A stretch of DNA of 64,000 nt from Clostridium omnivorum. Its GTDB lineage: Bacteria; Bacillota; Clostridia; Clostridiales; Clostridiaceae. The position numbers and the translations under genes are program-made. Location of the stretch: positions 3,807,501-3,871,500 of the forward strand of contig NZ_BRXR01000001.1 of assembly GCF_026012015.1 (NCBI RefSeq), written 5' to 3'. The notes below the pieces were generated by a model. That model searched no databases. It was given only the letters and a program-made list of their open reading frames with translations, and was not told the DNA's origin. This document shows, one piece after another, positions 44,901 to 53,519 of this stretch (positions are counted from its first letter, which is position 1; each line of letters begins with the position of its first letter).

Positions 44901-46231
44901 ATTTCACTATAAGTATTAAGAGCTTGATTTAATAATATACTTCTATTATTTAAATGAGGATTTTCGATTACAGCATCAAGAAGATTATTTAGTATAATCC
45001 CTATTGTCTTTCCTTTAGGTATTCCAATATTAATTAAATCTGTACCATCAATAGCTAAATCTTTAATATTCAATGGCTGCTGTTCACTTATAATCTTTGC
45101 AGCTTTTTCTCTTAAATCGTATACAATATCAAAGGTATGAGGTGGCATGTGAGCCTTTATATCGGCAATCTTGAGTTCAAAAAGACTATTTAGGTTTTCA
45201 GTTCCAACTCTAGCTATAAGTCTTTTAATTGATGAGGTTTTAAGGCTGTTATTTCCTTGCATATGTTCTTTAATTAAAATGCATACTCTTTTAATGGTAT
45301 TATTATCAAAACGTAATCTTTTGAGTATTTTTTCAGCATCTATAGAGCTTTCTACTTCATGCATGTAAAAATGACCATTGCCATTTTCGTCCATAGTAAA
45401 ACATTTAGGCTTAGCAACATCGTGAAAAAGAGCCGCTAGTCTTATTATCAAATCCTCAGGTGTAGTGTCTAGGACTAGCATTGTGTGTTCAAATACATCT
45501 AAGTGATGATGAGGATTATGTTGCTGAAAGCCTACGCACTTGTTAAGCTCAGGTAATATGTATTTGAGCAATCCAGTGTGCTGAAGTAATCTAATACCAA
45601 TGCTAGGTTCACTGCACATAAGAATTTTACATAATTCATCTCGGATTCTTTCCATACTTATATTTTTAATTAGTGAATTATTAAGGATAATAGAGCTAGT
45701 GGTAGCTTCATCTAAATGAAAGCTAAGTTGTGTACTGAACCTTATAGCCCTTATCATCCTGAGGGCATCCTCATTAAAACGTTCACTTGGATTACCAACA
45801 CAGCGAATAATTTTAGTGTTTAAGTCCTTTTGACCATGAAATATATCTACTAGAGATTCAGATTTGTTATAGGCCATAGCATTAATTGTAAAATCCCTTC
45901 TGCTCAAATCTTCTTCAATATTAGAAGTGAAAAATACTTGATCTGGGTGACGATTGTCAGAATAAGTACTTTCAATTCTAAAGGTAGTTACTTCAAAATG
46001 TTCATTATTAATAACCACTGTTACAGTACCATGCTTCAGACCTGTAGGGATAGTTTTATTAAATAGCTTCATAATCTGGTGTGGAAGAGCACTAGTAGTA
46101 ATATCCCAATCTTTTGGAGATTTTCCTAAAAGAGAATCTCTTACGCAGCCACCTACAATATAAGCTTTGTAATTGTTACAAGTTAATGTATTTAATATTA
46201 ATGCCACAGAAGGTGGTAATTGAATGTCCAT
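44888..46231 (-). CDS. cca: CCA-adding enzyme (tRNA nucleotidyltransferase) with HD domain
   Basis: A 447-residue class II nucleotidyltransferase that builds or repairs the tRNA 3' CCA end. Visible are YIVGGCVRDSLLGK, the two catalytic aspartates in PKDWDITTSA, TGLKHGTVTV, EEDLSRRDFTINAMA and SERFNEDALRMIRAIRF (nucleotide selection), and an HD phosphohydrolase-like domain with ALFHDVAKP and KILKRLRF. The HD insertion is common in bacterial Cca. AAAGGAGAAATTT precedes the ATG on this strand. The encoded tRNA-Asn already carries CCA, so repair is a likely role, with other tRNAs unknown. Confidence 0.95.
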   Translation of the reverse strand: MDIQLPPSVALILNTLTCNNYKAYIVGGCVRDSLLGKSPKDWDITTSALPHQIMKLFNKTIPTGLKHGTVTVVINNEHFEVTTFRIESTYSDNRHPDQVFFTSNIEEDLSRRDFTINAMAYNKSESLVDIFHGQKDLNTKIIRCVGNPSERFNEDALRMIRAIRFSTQLSFHLDEATTSSIILNNSLIKNISMERIRDELCKILMCSEPSIGIRLLQHTGLLKYILPELNKCVGFQQHNPHHHLDVFEHTMLVLDTTPEDLIIRLAALFHDVAKPKCFTMDENGNGHFYMHEVESSIDAEKILKRLRFDNNTIKRVCILIKEHMQGNNSLKTSSIKRLIARVGTENLNSLFELKIADIKAHMPPHTFDIVYDLREKAAKIISEQQPLNIKDLAIDGTDLINIGIPKGKTIGIILNNLLDAVIENPHLNNRSILLNQALNTYSEIKKD

Positions 46232-46339
46232 AAATTTCTCCTTTATACTACTTTTATAGAATCAGTTTATCATAAAAACTAATATATGTTAAAATATAAA
46301 TAATAATTCAGTGTCTTAGAAAGCGAGGAGGATATCAAT

Positions 46340-47206
46340 ATGTATGAAGTAATTTGTTATAAGGATAAATATGATATTTATGAATTGAAGGATAAGAATA
46401 CAAATTCTTGGGTAAAAGTATGTCCTGAACGTGGTGGAATAATTATTGCTTATGGAGTAAATGGCAAAGAAATGCTGTATTTGGACTCAGATACTTTTTA
46501 TGATGAAAAGGCGAATATAAGAGGGGGAATTCCAATCCTATTTCCAATATGCGGACAGCTTGCTAATGGATGTTATGAGTTTAATGGAAAAAGCTATACT
46601 ATGAAAAACCATGGAGTAGCTAGAATATCTAAGTGGATAGTTGTTAATAAGGAAGATAGGGATCAAGCTTCAATAACTATAAAACTCGAAAGCAATGAAG
46701 AAACTAGGGAAATGTATCCCTTTGATTTTGAACTTATATTTACATATATTTTAAAAGATGGGAAGCTTCAAATATTGCAGCAGTACAAAAATAATTCAGA
46801 TGTAAAAATGCCAATATATGCAGGTTTTCACCCATATTTTTATGCTGAAAATAAAAATGTTAACTATAGAACTGATGCAACGAAATATATCGATTTAAAT
46901 GATAATAAAATAAAAGACTTCAAGGGTGCTATAGATTTAAGCAAAATGAAGGAGTCTGCAGTATTTATAAACGCAAAGAAAAGGAGCATTTCTTTTAGAA
47001 TTGAAGAGCTAAACAGCAATATTGATATGCAATATGGGGAAGAGTTTAAATATGTTGTGCTTTGGTCAGTAGAAAATAAGAATTTTGTATGCGTAGAACC
47101 TTGGATGGCAATGACAAATTCCTTTAATACTAAGCAAGACATTTATTTCATAGAATCAGGAGAGAAAGTTAATACCTATTTAGATATTACAGTATCAAAT
47201 TATTAA
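46340..47206 (+). CDS. Aldose 1-epimerase/hexose-phosphate mutarotase-like protein
   Basis: A 288-residue protein of the galactose mutarotase superfamily. Conserved pieces are CPERGGIIIAYGVNGKEMLYLD, RGGIPILFPICGQL, NHGVAR (catalytic His), YAGFHPYFYA (second His), and CVEPW with a Glu near the end that would be the base. The RGGIPILFP motif is typical of the YeaD-like hexose-6-phosphate group rather than GalM itself. The exact sugar is unknown. GAGGAGGATATC precedes the ATG. It is a single-gene unit and diverges from cca. Confidence 0.9.
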   Translation: MYEVICYKDKYDIYELKDKNTNSWVKVCPERGGIIIAYGVNGKEMLYLDSDTFYDEKANIRGGIPILFPICGQLANGCYEFNGKSYTMKNHGVARISKWIVVNKEDRDQASITIKLESNEETREMYPFDFELIFTYILKDGKLQILQQYKNNSDVKMPIYAGFHPYFYAENKNVNYRTDATKYIDLNDNKIKDFKGAIDLSKMKESAVFINAKKRSISFRIEELNSNIDMQYGEEFKYVVLWSVENKNFVCVEPWMAMTNSFNTKQDIYFIESGEKVNTYLDITVSNY

Positions 47207-47233
47207 AATAAGGGGTAACCCCTTTATTTTTTT
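47205..47233 (+). terminator. Terminator after the epimerase gene
   Basis: AAATAAGGGG / CCCCTTTATTT with a short taa loop, followed by more T. Confidence 0.85.
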
Positions 47234-47395
47234 ATAAACATATTTGGATTTATTATTTTAGCTTGGAAATAACTTATCATATATTATCCTTTGGTTTGAG
47301 TGTATAATAACCTTACTGAACATATTTTATTAGTTAAATCCTAATAGTGTAAAAAGTTTAGATACAAATTTATTTCATGGAGGGTGAGAATAATT

Positions 47396-48484
47396 ATGAT
47401 GTATTTTAATAGATTTCTTATTATACCAATATCTCTATTTCTTATTATTAATTCTTACTTTCCTAGCGTGGGAATAAGTAATGTTATTAAAGAAAAGCTA
47501 AATAGCTCTTATTTACAGAGCACAACTACATTAGAAAATAAATTAGAGAGTCCTGAAATTAATGATCCAGATTTTGAGTTTCAATGGGCAGTTACTTCTA
47601 CTGAAAGTAATAAGGCTTGGAAGTTAGTAAATCAAAAGAGAACTGTAAAAGTGGCTATAGTGGATACAGGAGTTGATTACAACCATCCTGATTTAAAGAA
47701 TAGAGTCCTTACAGAGCTTGGTTATAATTTCATAGACAATAATAATGATGTTATGGATGATAATTGGCATGGAACACATGTAGCAGGTATTATTGCAGCT
47801 GAAATGAACAATAACCAGGGAATTACAGGGATAGTAGGACCACTGGACGTAAAAATAATTCCTGTTAAGGTGCTTGATAAAAATGGACAAGGTGATTCAC
47901 CTATTATAGCTGAGGGTATTAAATATGCTGTTGATAAAGGCGCAGATATAATTAATATAAGCATAGGGTTTAAGGTAAAGGACACTTATATTGAGGAAGC
48001 AGTTAATTATGCAAAACAAAAGGGAGTGCTGGTAGTTGCTGCTGCAGGAAATGATAACAGTAATTGTGATTCATACAGTCCTGCAGGAGATAAGGGTGTT
48101 TTCACAGTATCCGCAGTTGATAATTCTTATAATAAAGCAAGCTTTTCAAATTATGGATCTACTGTTATGGTTGCAGCACCTGGAGTTGATATTATTAGTA
48201 CAGTACCTGATAATTCTTATGAGTATAGAAATGGTACAAGCATGGCAGCACCTACAGTGGTAGGAATTGCTGCAATGTTAAAGGCAGAAAATCCAAAACT
48301 TACTTCTGATGAAATTGAAAAAATATTGATTTCAAGTTCAAATGACATTATGGCTAAGGGTAAAGATGACTATTCTGGATACGGTTTTGTAAATGCCTAT
48401 AAAGCATTGCAAATGGTGCAAGCTTTAGAAAAAGAGAATGTGTTAAATAAATTATTAAATATAAATTATACTAAAAAGTTTTAA
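47396..48484 (+). CDS. Secreted subtilisin-like (S8) serine protease
   Basis: A 362-residue exported protease. A hydrophobic signal sequence (about 5-27) and a short pre-region (to about 58) precede the S8 catalytic domain with Asp90 in VAIVDTGVDYNHPD, His125 in NWHGTHVAGIIAAE, and Ser282 in NGTSMAAPTVVGIAAML; the oxyanion Asn is in AAAGNDNSN. The usual I9 propeptide of about 75 residues is not evident, leaving only about 30 residues between signal and mature start. The start at 47396 follows GGAGGGTGAG; the frame start 4 codons earlier (GTG) overlaps it. It is a single-gene unit. Confidence 0.93.
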   Translation: MMYFNRFLIIPISLFLIINSYFPSVGISNVIKEKLNSSYLQSTTTLENKLESPEINDPDFEFQWAVTSTESNKAWKLVNQKRTVKVAIVDTGVDYNHPDLKNRVLTELGYNFIDNNNDVMDDNWHGTHVAGIIAAEMNNNQGITGIVGPLDVKIIPVKVLDKNGQGDSPIIAEGIKYAVDKGADIINISIGFKVKDTYIEEAVNYAKQKGVLVVAAAGNDNSNCDSYSPAGDKGVFTVSAVDNSYNKASFSNYGSTVMVAAPGVDIISTVPDNSYEYRNGTSMAAPTVVGIAAMLKAENPKLTSDEIEKILISSSNDIMAKGKDDYSGYGFVNAYKALQMVQALEKENVLNKLLNINYTKKF

Positions 48485-48513
48485 AATGAGGAGAATATAA
48501 TCTCCTCATTTTT
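48483..48513. terminator. Bidirectional terminator
   Basis: AAAATGAGGAGA / TCTCCTCATTTT with loop atataa, shared by the subtilase gene and the small membrane-protein gene on the other strand. Confidence 0.88.
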
Positions 48514-48539
48514 AAATTCATAATTATGAACATATTAAA

Positions 48540-48710
48540 TTAAAAGTTGTAATTGACATCATATAAAACCATGTAGGATTCTTTGTTATATTTATCGGTT
48601 TCCCCTGGTGCGCTGGTTTTTAAATTAGTTCTATATCCTATGTAAATCATTAATAATTCTATAGCAAGTATGAAAAGTAAAATAACTAATAATTTCTTAA
48701 ATTTAGACAT
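48540..48710 (-). CDS. Small single-pass membrane protein, 56 residues
   Basis: A minus-strand frame from ATG (48710-48708) to TAA (48542-48540). AGGGGGGTTGT precedes the ATG, a very strong site. The protein has a basic start (MSKFKK), one transmembrane helix (about 7-24), and a short hydrophilic tail YRTNLKTSAPGETDKYNKES that would face outside, ending LYDVNYNF. A terminator follows at 48483. Family and function are not recognised. It is too short for most gene callers; the strong site, helix and terminator together support it. Confidence 0.65.
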   Translation of the reverse strand: MSKFKKLLVILLFILAIELLMIYIGYRTNLKTSAPGETDKYNKESYMVLYDVNYNF

Positions 48711-48822
48711 ACAACCCCCCTAAAGTATAAATTGCTAAATAATAAAAAATTAGAAAACTTTATATATAGATAGTATATGATTTTAAAAGTTTTATAATTA
48801 TCATTAAGAAAAGTTTAATAAA

Positions 48823-48850
48823 AGAAAAGGATGCACCTGCATCCTTTTCT
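48823..48850 (-). terminator. Palindromic terminator after the DEAD-box gene
   Basis: AGAAAAGGATGCA / TGCATCCTTTTCT; read on the minus strand it is followed by TTTTATTAAAC. Confidence 0.8.
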
Positions 48851-50416
48851 TTATTTTTTATTTGCTATTTCAATATTAACTTTTCTATTGTTTAATTTCT
48901 TTCCTTTTGATTTTTTCATAAGAACTTCTATAAAGCGCTCAGGAATATCTATAAAAGAGAATTTATCAAGAATAGTAATATCACCAATTTCTTGTTTAGA
49001 TATTTCTGCTGTTGAAGTAAGGAATTCTATAATGCTCTTTGGATTAACACCATCTTTTCTGCCAACAGATAAAAATAATCTTATTTTAGATTCAACAGAT
49101 AAAGAGTTTTCGGTATAATCATAGGTAAGCTCTTTATCAAATATATTTTTCATAAGAGCAGCAGCCACGTCTACTAAATTGAATTCATCATCAAGCTCAG
49201 CAGCTAAAGGAATAAACTCTTTATAATCATCATTTAAAAGGGTTTCCTTAACTCTGTTTAATATATTTCTGTGTTTTATTTCATAAATATCTTCAATAGT
49301 CGGTATTTCTTTTCTCTTTATTTTACTTTTTGTAGTTTTTTCAATTTGTTTTAAAACTATATATTCTCTTGGAGTTACAAGGCTGTAAGCCAAGCCTTCT
49401 CTGTTTGCTCTTCCTGTTCTTCCTATTCTATGAACATAGGATTCAGCATCTTGAGGCAGGTCGTAATTTATTACATGGCTAACATTTTCTATATCTATGC
49501 CTCTTGCTGCTACATCTGTAGCAACAAGAAAATCTAAATTTCCTTCTTTGAACTTTTTCAAAGTATTCATTCTTTGGTTTTGCCCCATATCACCATGCAT
49601 ACCTTCTACAATGTAACCTCTAGCCTGCATACCTTCTACAAGCTCATCAACACCCTTTTTTGTTTTACAGAAGATGATGGAGCTTTGTGGCTCATCAACA
49701 TCTAAAATTCTGCACAGGGATTCAAATCTATCCTTTTGCTTTATCTCAAAGTAGAACTGTTTAACAGTAGAAACTGTCATAGTATTTTTTACTATAGCAA
49801 TATGCTTAATGTCGTCTTTCATATACTTTGAAGCAAGTTTTTTTATTTCGTTTGGCATAGTCGCTGAGAATAACATTGTCTGTCTATCCTCGTTTAAGTT
49901 TTTAATTACTTCTTCAATATCGTCTTTGAATCCCATATCAAGCATTTCATCAGCTTCATCAAGTACAAAGAACTTTATTGAGCTAAGCTTTAAAGTGTTT
50001 CTCCTTATATGGTCAAGTATTCTTCCAGGAGTACCTACTATTATGTCAACACCCTTGCTTAAGGATCTAATTTGTCTATCTATTGGCTGACCACCATATA
50101 TAGGTATTAAACTTACTCTTGAAAATTTTGCTATTCTTCCAAGTTCTTCAGTAACTTGAATTGCAAGTTCTCTTGTTGGAGTAAGAATTAGTGCTTGAGG
50201 TTCACCTCTTTTAGCACTCAAGTTACTTATTATTGGAATACCAAAAGCGGTAGTTTTGCCGGTACCAGTTTGCGCCTGACCTATCATATCATAGCCTTGT
50301 AAAGCTACAGGAATAGCTTCGGCTTGAATTTGTGAAGGTTCTTCAAAACCCATAACATTTATAGCTTTAAGAACTGTTTCGTTAATACCTAAGTCGCTAA
50401 ATTTAATATTTTCCAT
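48851..50416 (-). CDS. DEAD-box ATP-dependent RNA helicase with RNA-binding C-terminus
   Basis: A 521-residue helicase of the DeaD/CshA type. All core motifs are present: Q motif (FEEPSQIQAEAIPVALQG), AQTGTGKT, PTRELA, GTPGR, DEAD, SAT, and in the second domain IIFCKTK, VATDVAARGID and HRIGRTGR. A DbpA-like RNA-binding domain fills about 445-510 (RIRLFLSVGRKDGVNPKSIIEFL), suggesting ribosome assembly or cold-adaptation work. AAAGGA lies 11 bases before the ATG. A promoter at 50560-50588 gives an untranslated leader of about 130 bases, a length often seen for cold-induced helicases. Confidence 0.95.
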   Translation of the reverse strand: MENIKFSDLGINETVLKAINVMGFEEPSQIQAEAIPVALQGYDMIGQAQTGTGKTTAFGIPIISNLSAKRGEPQALILTPTRELAIQVTEELGRIAKFSRVSLIPIYGGQPIDRQIRSLSKGVDIIVGTPGRILDHIRRNTLKLSSIKFFVLDEADEMLDMGFKDDIEEVIKNLNEDRQTMLFSATMPNEIKKLASKYMKDDIKHIAIVKNTMTVSTVKQFYFEIKQKDRFESLCRILDVDEPQSSIIFCKTKKGVDELVEGMQARGYIVEGMHGDMGQNQRMNTLKKFKEGNLDFLVATDVAARGIDIENVSHVINYDLPQDAESYVHRIGRTGRANREGLAYSLVTPREYIVLKQIEKTTKSKIKRKEIPTIEDIYEIKHRNILNRVKETLLNDDYKEFIPLAAELDDEFNLVDVAAALMKNIFDKELTYDYTENSLSVESKIRLFLSVGRKDGVNPKSIIEFLTSTAEISKQEIGDITILDKFSFIDIPERFIEVLMKKSKGKKLNNRKVNIEIANKK

Positions 50417-50559
50417 ATTTTCATCATTCCTTTATATATAAATAATCGCATTTTTATTTTGTCCATTTCTATTTTAAATAATAATGCATAATTTTGGTAA
50501 TCAATTATAAACAAATGTTTATATAGTTGATAATTACTATTAATCACAAAACATAATTA

Positions 50560-50588
50560 ATCATAGCATAACATGCTAGTATAATCAA
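50560..50588 (-). promoter_or_regulatory. Promoter of the DEAD-box helicase gene
   Basis: On the minus strand TTGATT (50588-50583), 17 bases, TATGAT (50565-50560), implying a leader of about 130 bases. Confidence 0.65.
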
Positions 50589-50591
50589 TAA

Positions 50592-50640
50592 AATTAAAAA
50601 CTTCTGAAAAGCAGTTATAAATAAAGCTCATCAGAAGTTT
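50592..50640 (-). terminator. Terminator after queT
   Basis: AAACTTCTGA / TCAGAAGTTT arms; on the minus strand a T-run (TTTTTAATTTT) follows. Confidence 0.85.
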
Positions 50641-50645
50641 ACCAA

Positions 50646-51137
50646 CTAAGCTAAAAAACTTTTAATTTTTTTGTTCTTTTCAATAAAAAGTAGTAGTGGA
50701 AGACCTAAAATGTAACAAGCTGCGGATTCTCCTAAGGCGACCCATAGCATAGTTATAAAAAGTGGAACTTGAATAGTATATTTTAAAACGAATGCTACAA
50801 TAACTGCATTTACTAGTACTGCAGGAAGTGGTGCAAGATAAGTTTTAAACTTTATATTACTTTTCCCAATATAATAGGTTATAAGTGCTGCAATTAGAGT
50901 TGCTAGAGAACCAAATACAATATCAATAATTCCAAGTCCACCAGCTAAATTAGAAACAATACAGCCTATAAAAAGTCCCCAAACCGCATAGGGTGAAAAG
51001 AAGGGTAAAACTGTTAGTGCTTCAGCTATTCTTACTTGAACTTGACTATAGCTTATTGGAGCAAACAATATGGTCATTACAGCATAAAGAGCACCAATTA
51101 TTCCTCCAAATACAACTTGTCTAGTTTTGTTATTCAT
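50646..51137 (-). CDS. queT: Queuosine precursor transporter QueT
   Basis: A 163-residue membrane protein with about five helices, of the QueT/QrtT ECF S-component family. Typical pieces are RQVVFGGIIGALYAVMTILFAPISYSQVQVRIAEALTVLPFF and VWGLFIGCIVSNLAGGLGIIDIVFGSLATL. It would bring in preQ1 or preQ0 for tRNA queuosine. The preQ1-I riboswitch directly in front of its start supports the substrate from the sequence itself. AATTACCTCC read on the minus strand is GGAGGTAATT, placed 9 bases before the ATG. It is a single-gene unit with a promoter at 51210-51238. Confidence 0.95.
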   Translation of the reverse strand: MNNKTRQVVFGGIIGALYAVMTILFAPISYSQVQVRIAEALTVLPFFSPYAVWGLFIGCIVSNLAGGLGIIDIVFGSLATLIAALITYYIGKSNIKFKTYLAPLPAVLVNAVIVAFVLKYTIQVPLFITMLWVALGESAACYILGLPLLLFIEKNKKIKSFLA

Positions 51138-51147
51138 AAATAATTAC

Positions 51148-51190
51148 CTCCATAGTTTTGATTTAAGGCAGGATGGTTACGAACTGCCTG
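51148..51190 (-). promoter_or_regulatory. preQ1-I riboswitch of queT
   Basis: On the minus strand CAGGCAGTTCGTAACCATCC (51190-51171) is followed by TGCC, TTAAATC and AAAACTATGGAGG. P1 pairs GGCAG with CTGCC; the A-rich tail can pair back into the loop as in preQ1-I pseudoknots. It ends in the Shine-Dalgarno GGAGG, so translational control is expected: ligand binding would hide the site. Confidence 0.88.
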
Positions 51191-51209
51191 TATTTTTGCA
51201 TACTTGCAT

Positions 51210-51238
51210 ATTATAGCATCATTTTATGAGGCAGTCAA
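51210..51238 (-). promoter_or_regulatory. Consensus promoter of queT
   Basis: On the minus strand TTGACT (51238-51233), 17 bases, TATAAT (51215-51210). Confidence 0.85.
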
Positions 51239-51296
51239 ATAAAATTTAGCATGAGTGCTTAATTTAGGAAATAACTTGTAAGAGATTTTTAGTGCT

Positions 51297-51325
51297 TTGC
51301 GTTATAATTTATGTTATTATATAAT
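51297..51325 (+). promoter_or_regulatory. Promoter of the M16 peptidase-recX operon
   Basis: TTGCGT (51297-51302), 17 bases, TATAAT (51320-51325), 31 bases before the ATG. Confidence 0.55.
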
Positions 51326-51356
51326 GATGTACATTTGTTTTTTAAAAGGAGAATAT

Positions 51357-52604
51357 ATGGAGGAAAATATTTTTGATTCAAATATAGAAATTTTACCTAA
51401 CGGTATAAAATTAATTACTGTGAAAAGGCAAACAGGAATGTGTTCAATTCATGCTGGTATAAAAATTGGATCGCTTTATGAAAAAAGCAATGAAAAGGGT
51501 ATATGCCATTTCATTGAACATATGCTTTTTAAAGGTACATATTCAAGAACCAATGAGGAACTTAATAATGATTTAGAGCAAAGGGGTGGAGAATATAATG
51601 CATATACCAATTACGATAGTACGGTGTATAGCATAACAGCACTATGTGAAGAATTAGAGCCATCAATTGAACTTATGGCAGACATGCTTCAAAATTCTAA
51701 CTTTCCTATGGAAGAACTAGAGAAGGAAAGAGGAGTAATTTTATCAGAAATAAGAACAAGCAAAGATGATATTGAAGATTACTGTTTTAGGAGACTTCAT
51801 GAAATTGCATTTGATAAAAGTCCTTTAAGATATGATACCTTAGGAGATGAAGGAACTGTAGGTAGTTTAACAAGAAAGCAGCTTGTTGATTTTTATAGAG
51901 CATATTATGTCCCTAATAATTGTGTTATAACAATTGTTTCGCCATATGAACATGAGGCAGTTATAAAACTAATAAATGAAAACTTTAAATTATGGCAAGA
52001 AAAAGATTTTAAGAGGGAAAAAATTATAATAGAAAAAAATAATGAATGTAAAGAAATTACCTATAAGAAGGATATTGAGCAAGCTGCAATATCATATGCA
52101 TTTTCTTTTCATAATTTAAATAAAGAAGAAGAGCTGGCGCTTAGAATCTTAAATCATAAATTTGGAGAGAGTTCAAATTCTATGTTGTTTAGAGAATTGA
52201 GAGAAGAGAGAGGACTTGCTTATGATATATATTCTGATTTAGATTTGACAACAAATGTTAAGATGCTCTACATTTATACTTCAGTAGTAAGCGAATCTGT
52301 TGATGAGGCTATAGAGGCGATAAAAGATTGTATAGATGAAATAAAAAATGAAGTAGTGAAATTTGATGAAAGTACCACTGAGTTAATGAAAAAGGTTCTT
52401 AAAACTGCTGTAACTGCTACACTTGAAGATTCTACTGATCTAGGAAACTATATACTTCATCAAGTACTAGAAAATGTAAGCATATATGAATTTGTTGAAG
52501 ATATGAAAAACCTTGAAAAAATAGAAGCAAAAAATATTTATGAAGTTGCAAGAAAAGTGTTTGAAAATCCTTCTATTCATATTTTACTGCCTGAAATGGA
52601 GTGA
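51357..52604 (+). CDS. M16-family zinc metallopeptidase
   Basis: A 415-residue insulinase/processing-peptidase-like protein. The inverted zinc motif HFIEH (His51, Glu54, His55) with MLFKGT is intact, and the distal ligand Glu lies in EKERGVILSEI. The C-terminal inactive-repeat half (about 180-400) ends SSNSMLFRELREERGLAYDIYS as in bacterial PqqL/YmxG-like proteins. There is no signal peptide. The start at 51357 has AAAGGAG upstream; the in-frame ATG at 51297 lies inside the promoter. It ends six bases before recX, so the two share a transcript. Confidence 0.92.
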   Translation: MEENIFDSNIEILPNGIKLITVKRQTGMCSIHAGIKIGSLYEKSNEKGICHFIEHMLFKGTYSRTNEELNNDLEQRGGEYNAYTNYDSTVYSITALCEELEPSIELMADMLQNSNFPMEELEKERGVILSEIRTSKDDIEDYCFRRLHEIAFDKSPLRYDTLGDEGTVGSLTRKQLVDFYRAYYVPNNCVITIVSPYEHEAVIKLINENFKLWQEKDFKREKIIIEKNNECKEITYKKDIEQAAISYAFSFHNLNKEEELALRILNHKFGESSNSMLFRELREERGLAYDIYSDLDLTTNVKMLYIYTSVVSESVDEAIEAIKDCIDEIKNEVVKFDESTTELMKKVLKTAVTATLEDSTDLGNYILHQVLENVSIYEFVEDMKNLEKIEAKNIYEVARKVFENPSIHILLPEME

Positions 52605-52610
52605 TTTGTT

Positions 52611-53447
52611 TTGGAGAAAACTATTACTAAAATAGAAGTGCAAAAGAGAAATAAAAATAGGGTAAGTGTGTTTTTGAATCACGAATATATGTTTTCATGC
52701 AGCTCGGAATTAGTGTATTCCTATAAATTAAAAGTGGGCAATAAGGTTGACTTAGAATATTTAAAGGAATTGGCTCAGGAAGATAATTTTTTATGCTGTA
52801 AAAATGACGCTATGCGCGTTATAGAAAAAAGCTATAAAACGGAAAAGGAAATGTATGATAAGCTTATAAACAAAGGCTACGATGAGTCAGTAGTAAAGAA
52901 AACTATAGAGTTTTTAAAAAGCTACAGCTTTGTGGATGATTTAAAATATACTGAGCTATATATTAAAGAAAAAATAAGGAGTCAAGGGAATAACAAGATA
53001 AAATATTCCTTGTTAAAAAAGGGAATTGATGAAAAGCTAGTAAAGGAAAAGCTAAGTCAAGTAGACAGTGACATTGAATATTCAGTTGCTGAAACACTAG
53101 CTATAAAAAAATATGAACTGATTAAGAAGACTGAAAAAGATTGTAGAAAACAATATAAAAAGTTGGGTGACTATTTAATAAGAAATGGTTATGATTCTGA
53201 GATAGTAAGCAGCATAGTAAAGAAAACAGTGGTTAATGATAACAGTAATGAAGATATTCATGAAAAAGACTCAGGAGAAATAAGTTTGCTTGCTCAAAAG
53301 AGATTAAAAGTGCTCATGAAGTCAGAGCAGGATCAAAAGAAATTATATAAGAAGCTGGCAGACTATCTATTAAGACGAGGTTATAGATGGGAAGATGTAA
53401 AGTCATCACTAAAAGAATTAATGGATAATGTAGATTTTGAGGAATAA
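52611..53447 (+). CDS. recX: Recombination regulator RecX
   Basis: A 278-residue RecX-family modulator of RecA filaments. Four successive three-helix units can be read: DAMRVIEKSYKTEKEMYDKLINKGYDESVVKK, KYTELYIKEKIRSQGNNKIKYSLLKKGIDEKLVKE, EKDCRKQYKKLGDYLIRNGYDSEIVSS, and QDQKKLYKKLADYLLRRGYRWEDVKS, so the final module looks duplicated. This length is within the range of Firmicutes RecX. The start is TTG at 52611 with GGAGTGA upstream. It follows the M16 gene by six bases; recA is not in the window. Confidence 0.92.
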   Translation: MEKTITKIEVQKRNKNRVSVFLNHEYMFSCSSELVYSYKLKVGNKVDLEYLKELAQEDNFLCCKNDAMRVIEKSYKTEKEMYDKLINKGYDESVVKKTIEFLKSYSFVDDLKYTELYIKEKIRSQGNNKIKYSLLKKGIDEKLVKEKLSQVDSDIEYSVAETLAIKKYELIKKTEKDCRKQYKKLGDYLIRNGYDSEIVSSIVKKTVVNDNSNEDIHEKDSGEISLLAQKRLKVLMKSEQDQKKLYKKLADYLLRRGYRWEDVKSSLKELMDNVDFEE

Positions 53448-53448
53448 C

Positions 53449-53485
53449 AAAAAGCTAGGTATATATCGCCTAGCTTTTCTTTTTT
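53449..53485 (+). terminator. Terminator after recX
   Basis: AAAAGCTAGG / CCTAGCTTTT arms with a 9-base loop and a T-run. Confidence 0.88.
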
Positions 53486-53519
53486 ATAATTTATTTAAAA
53501 CCAAAGGAGTAACTTAAGT

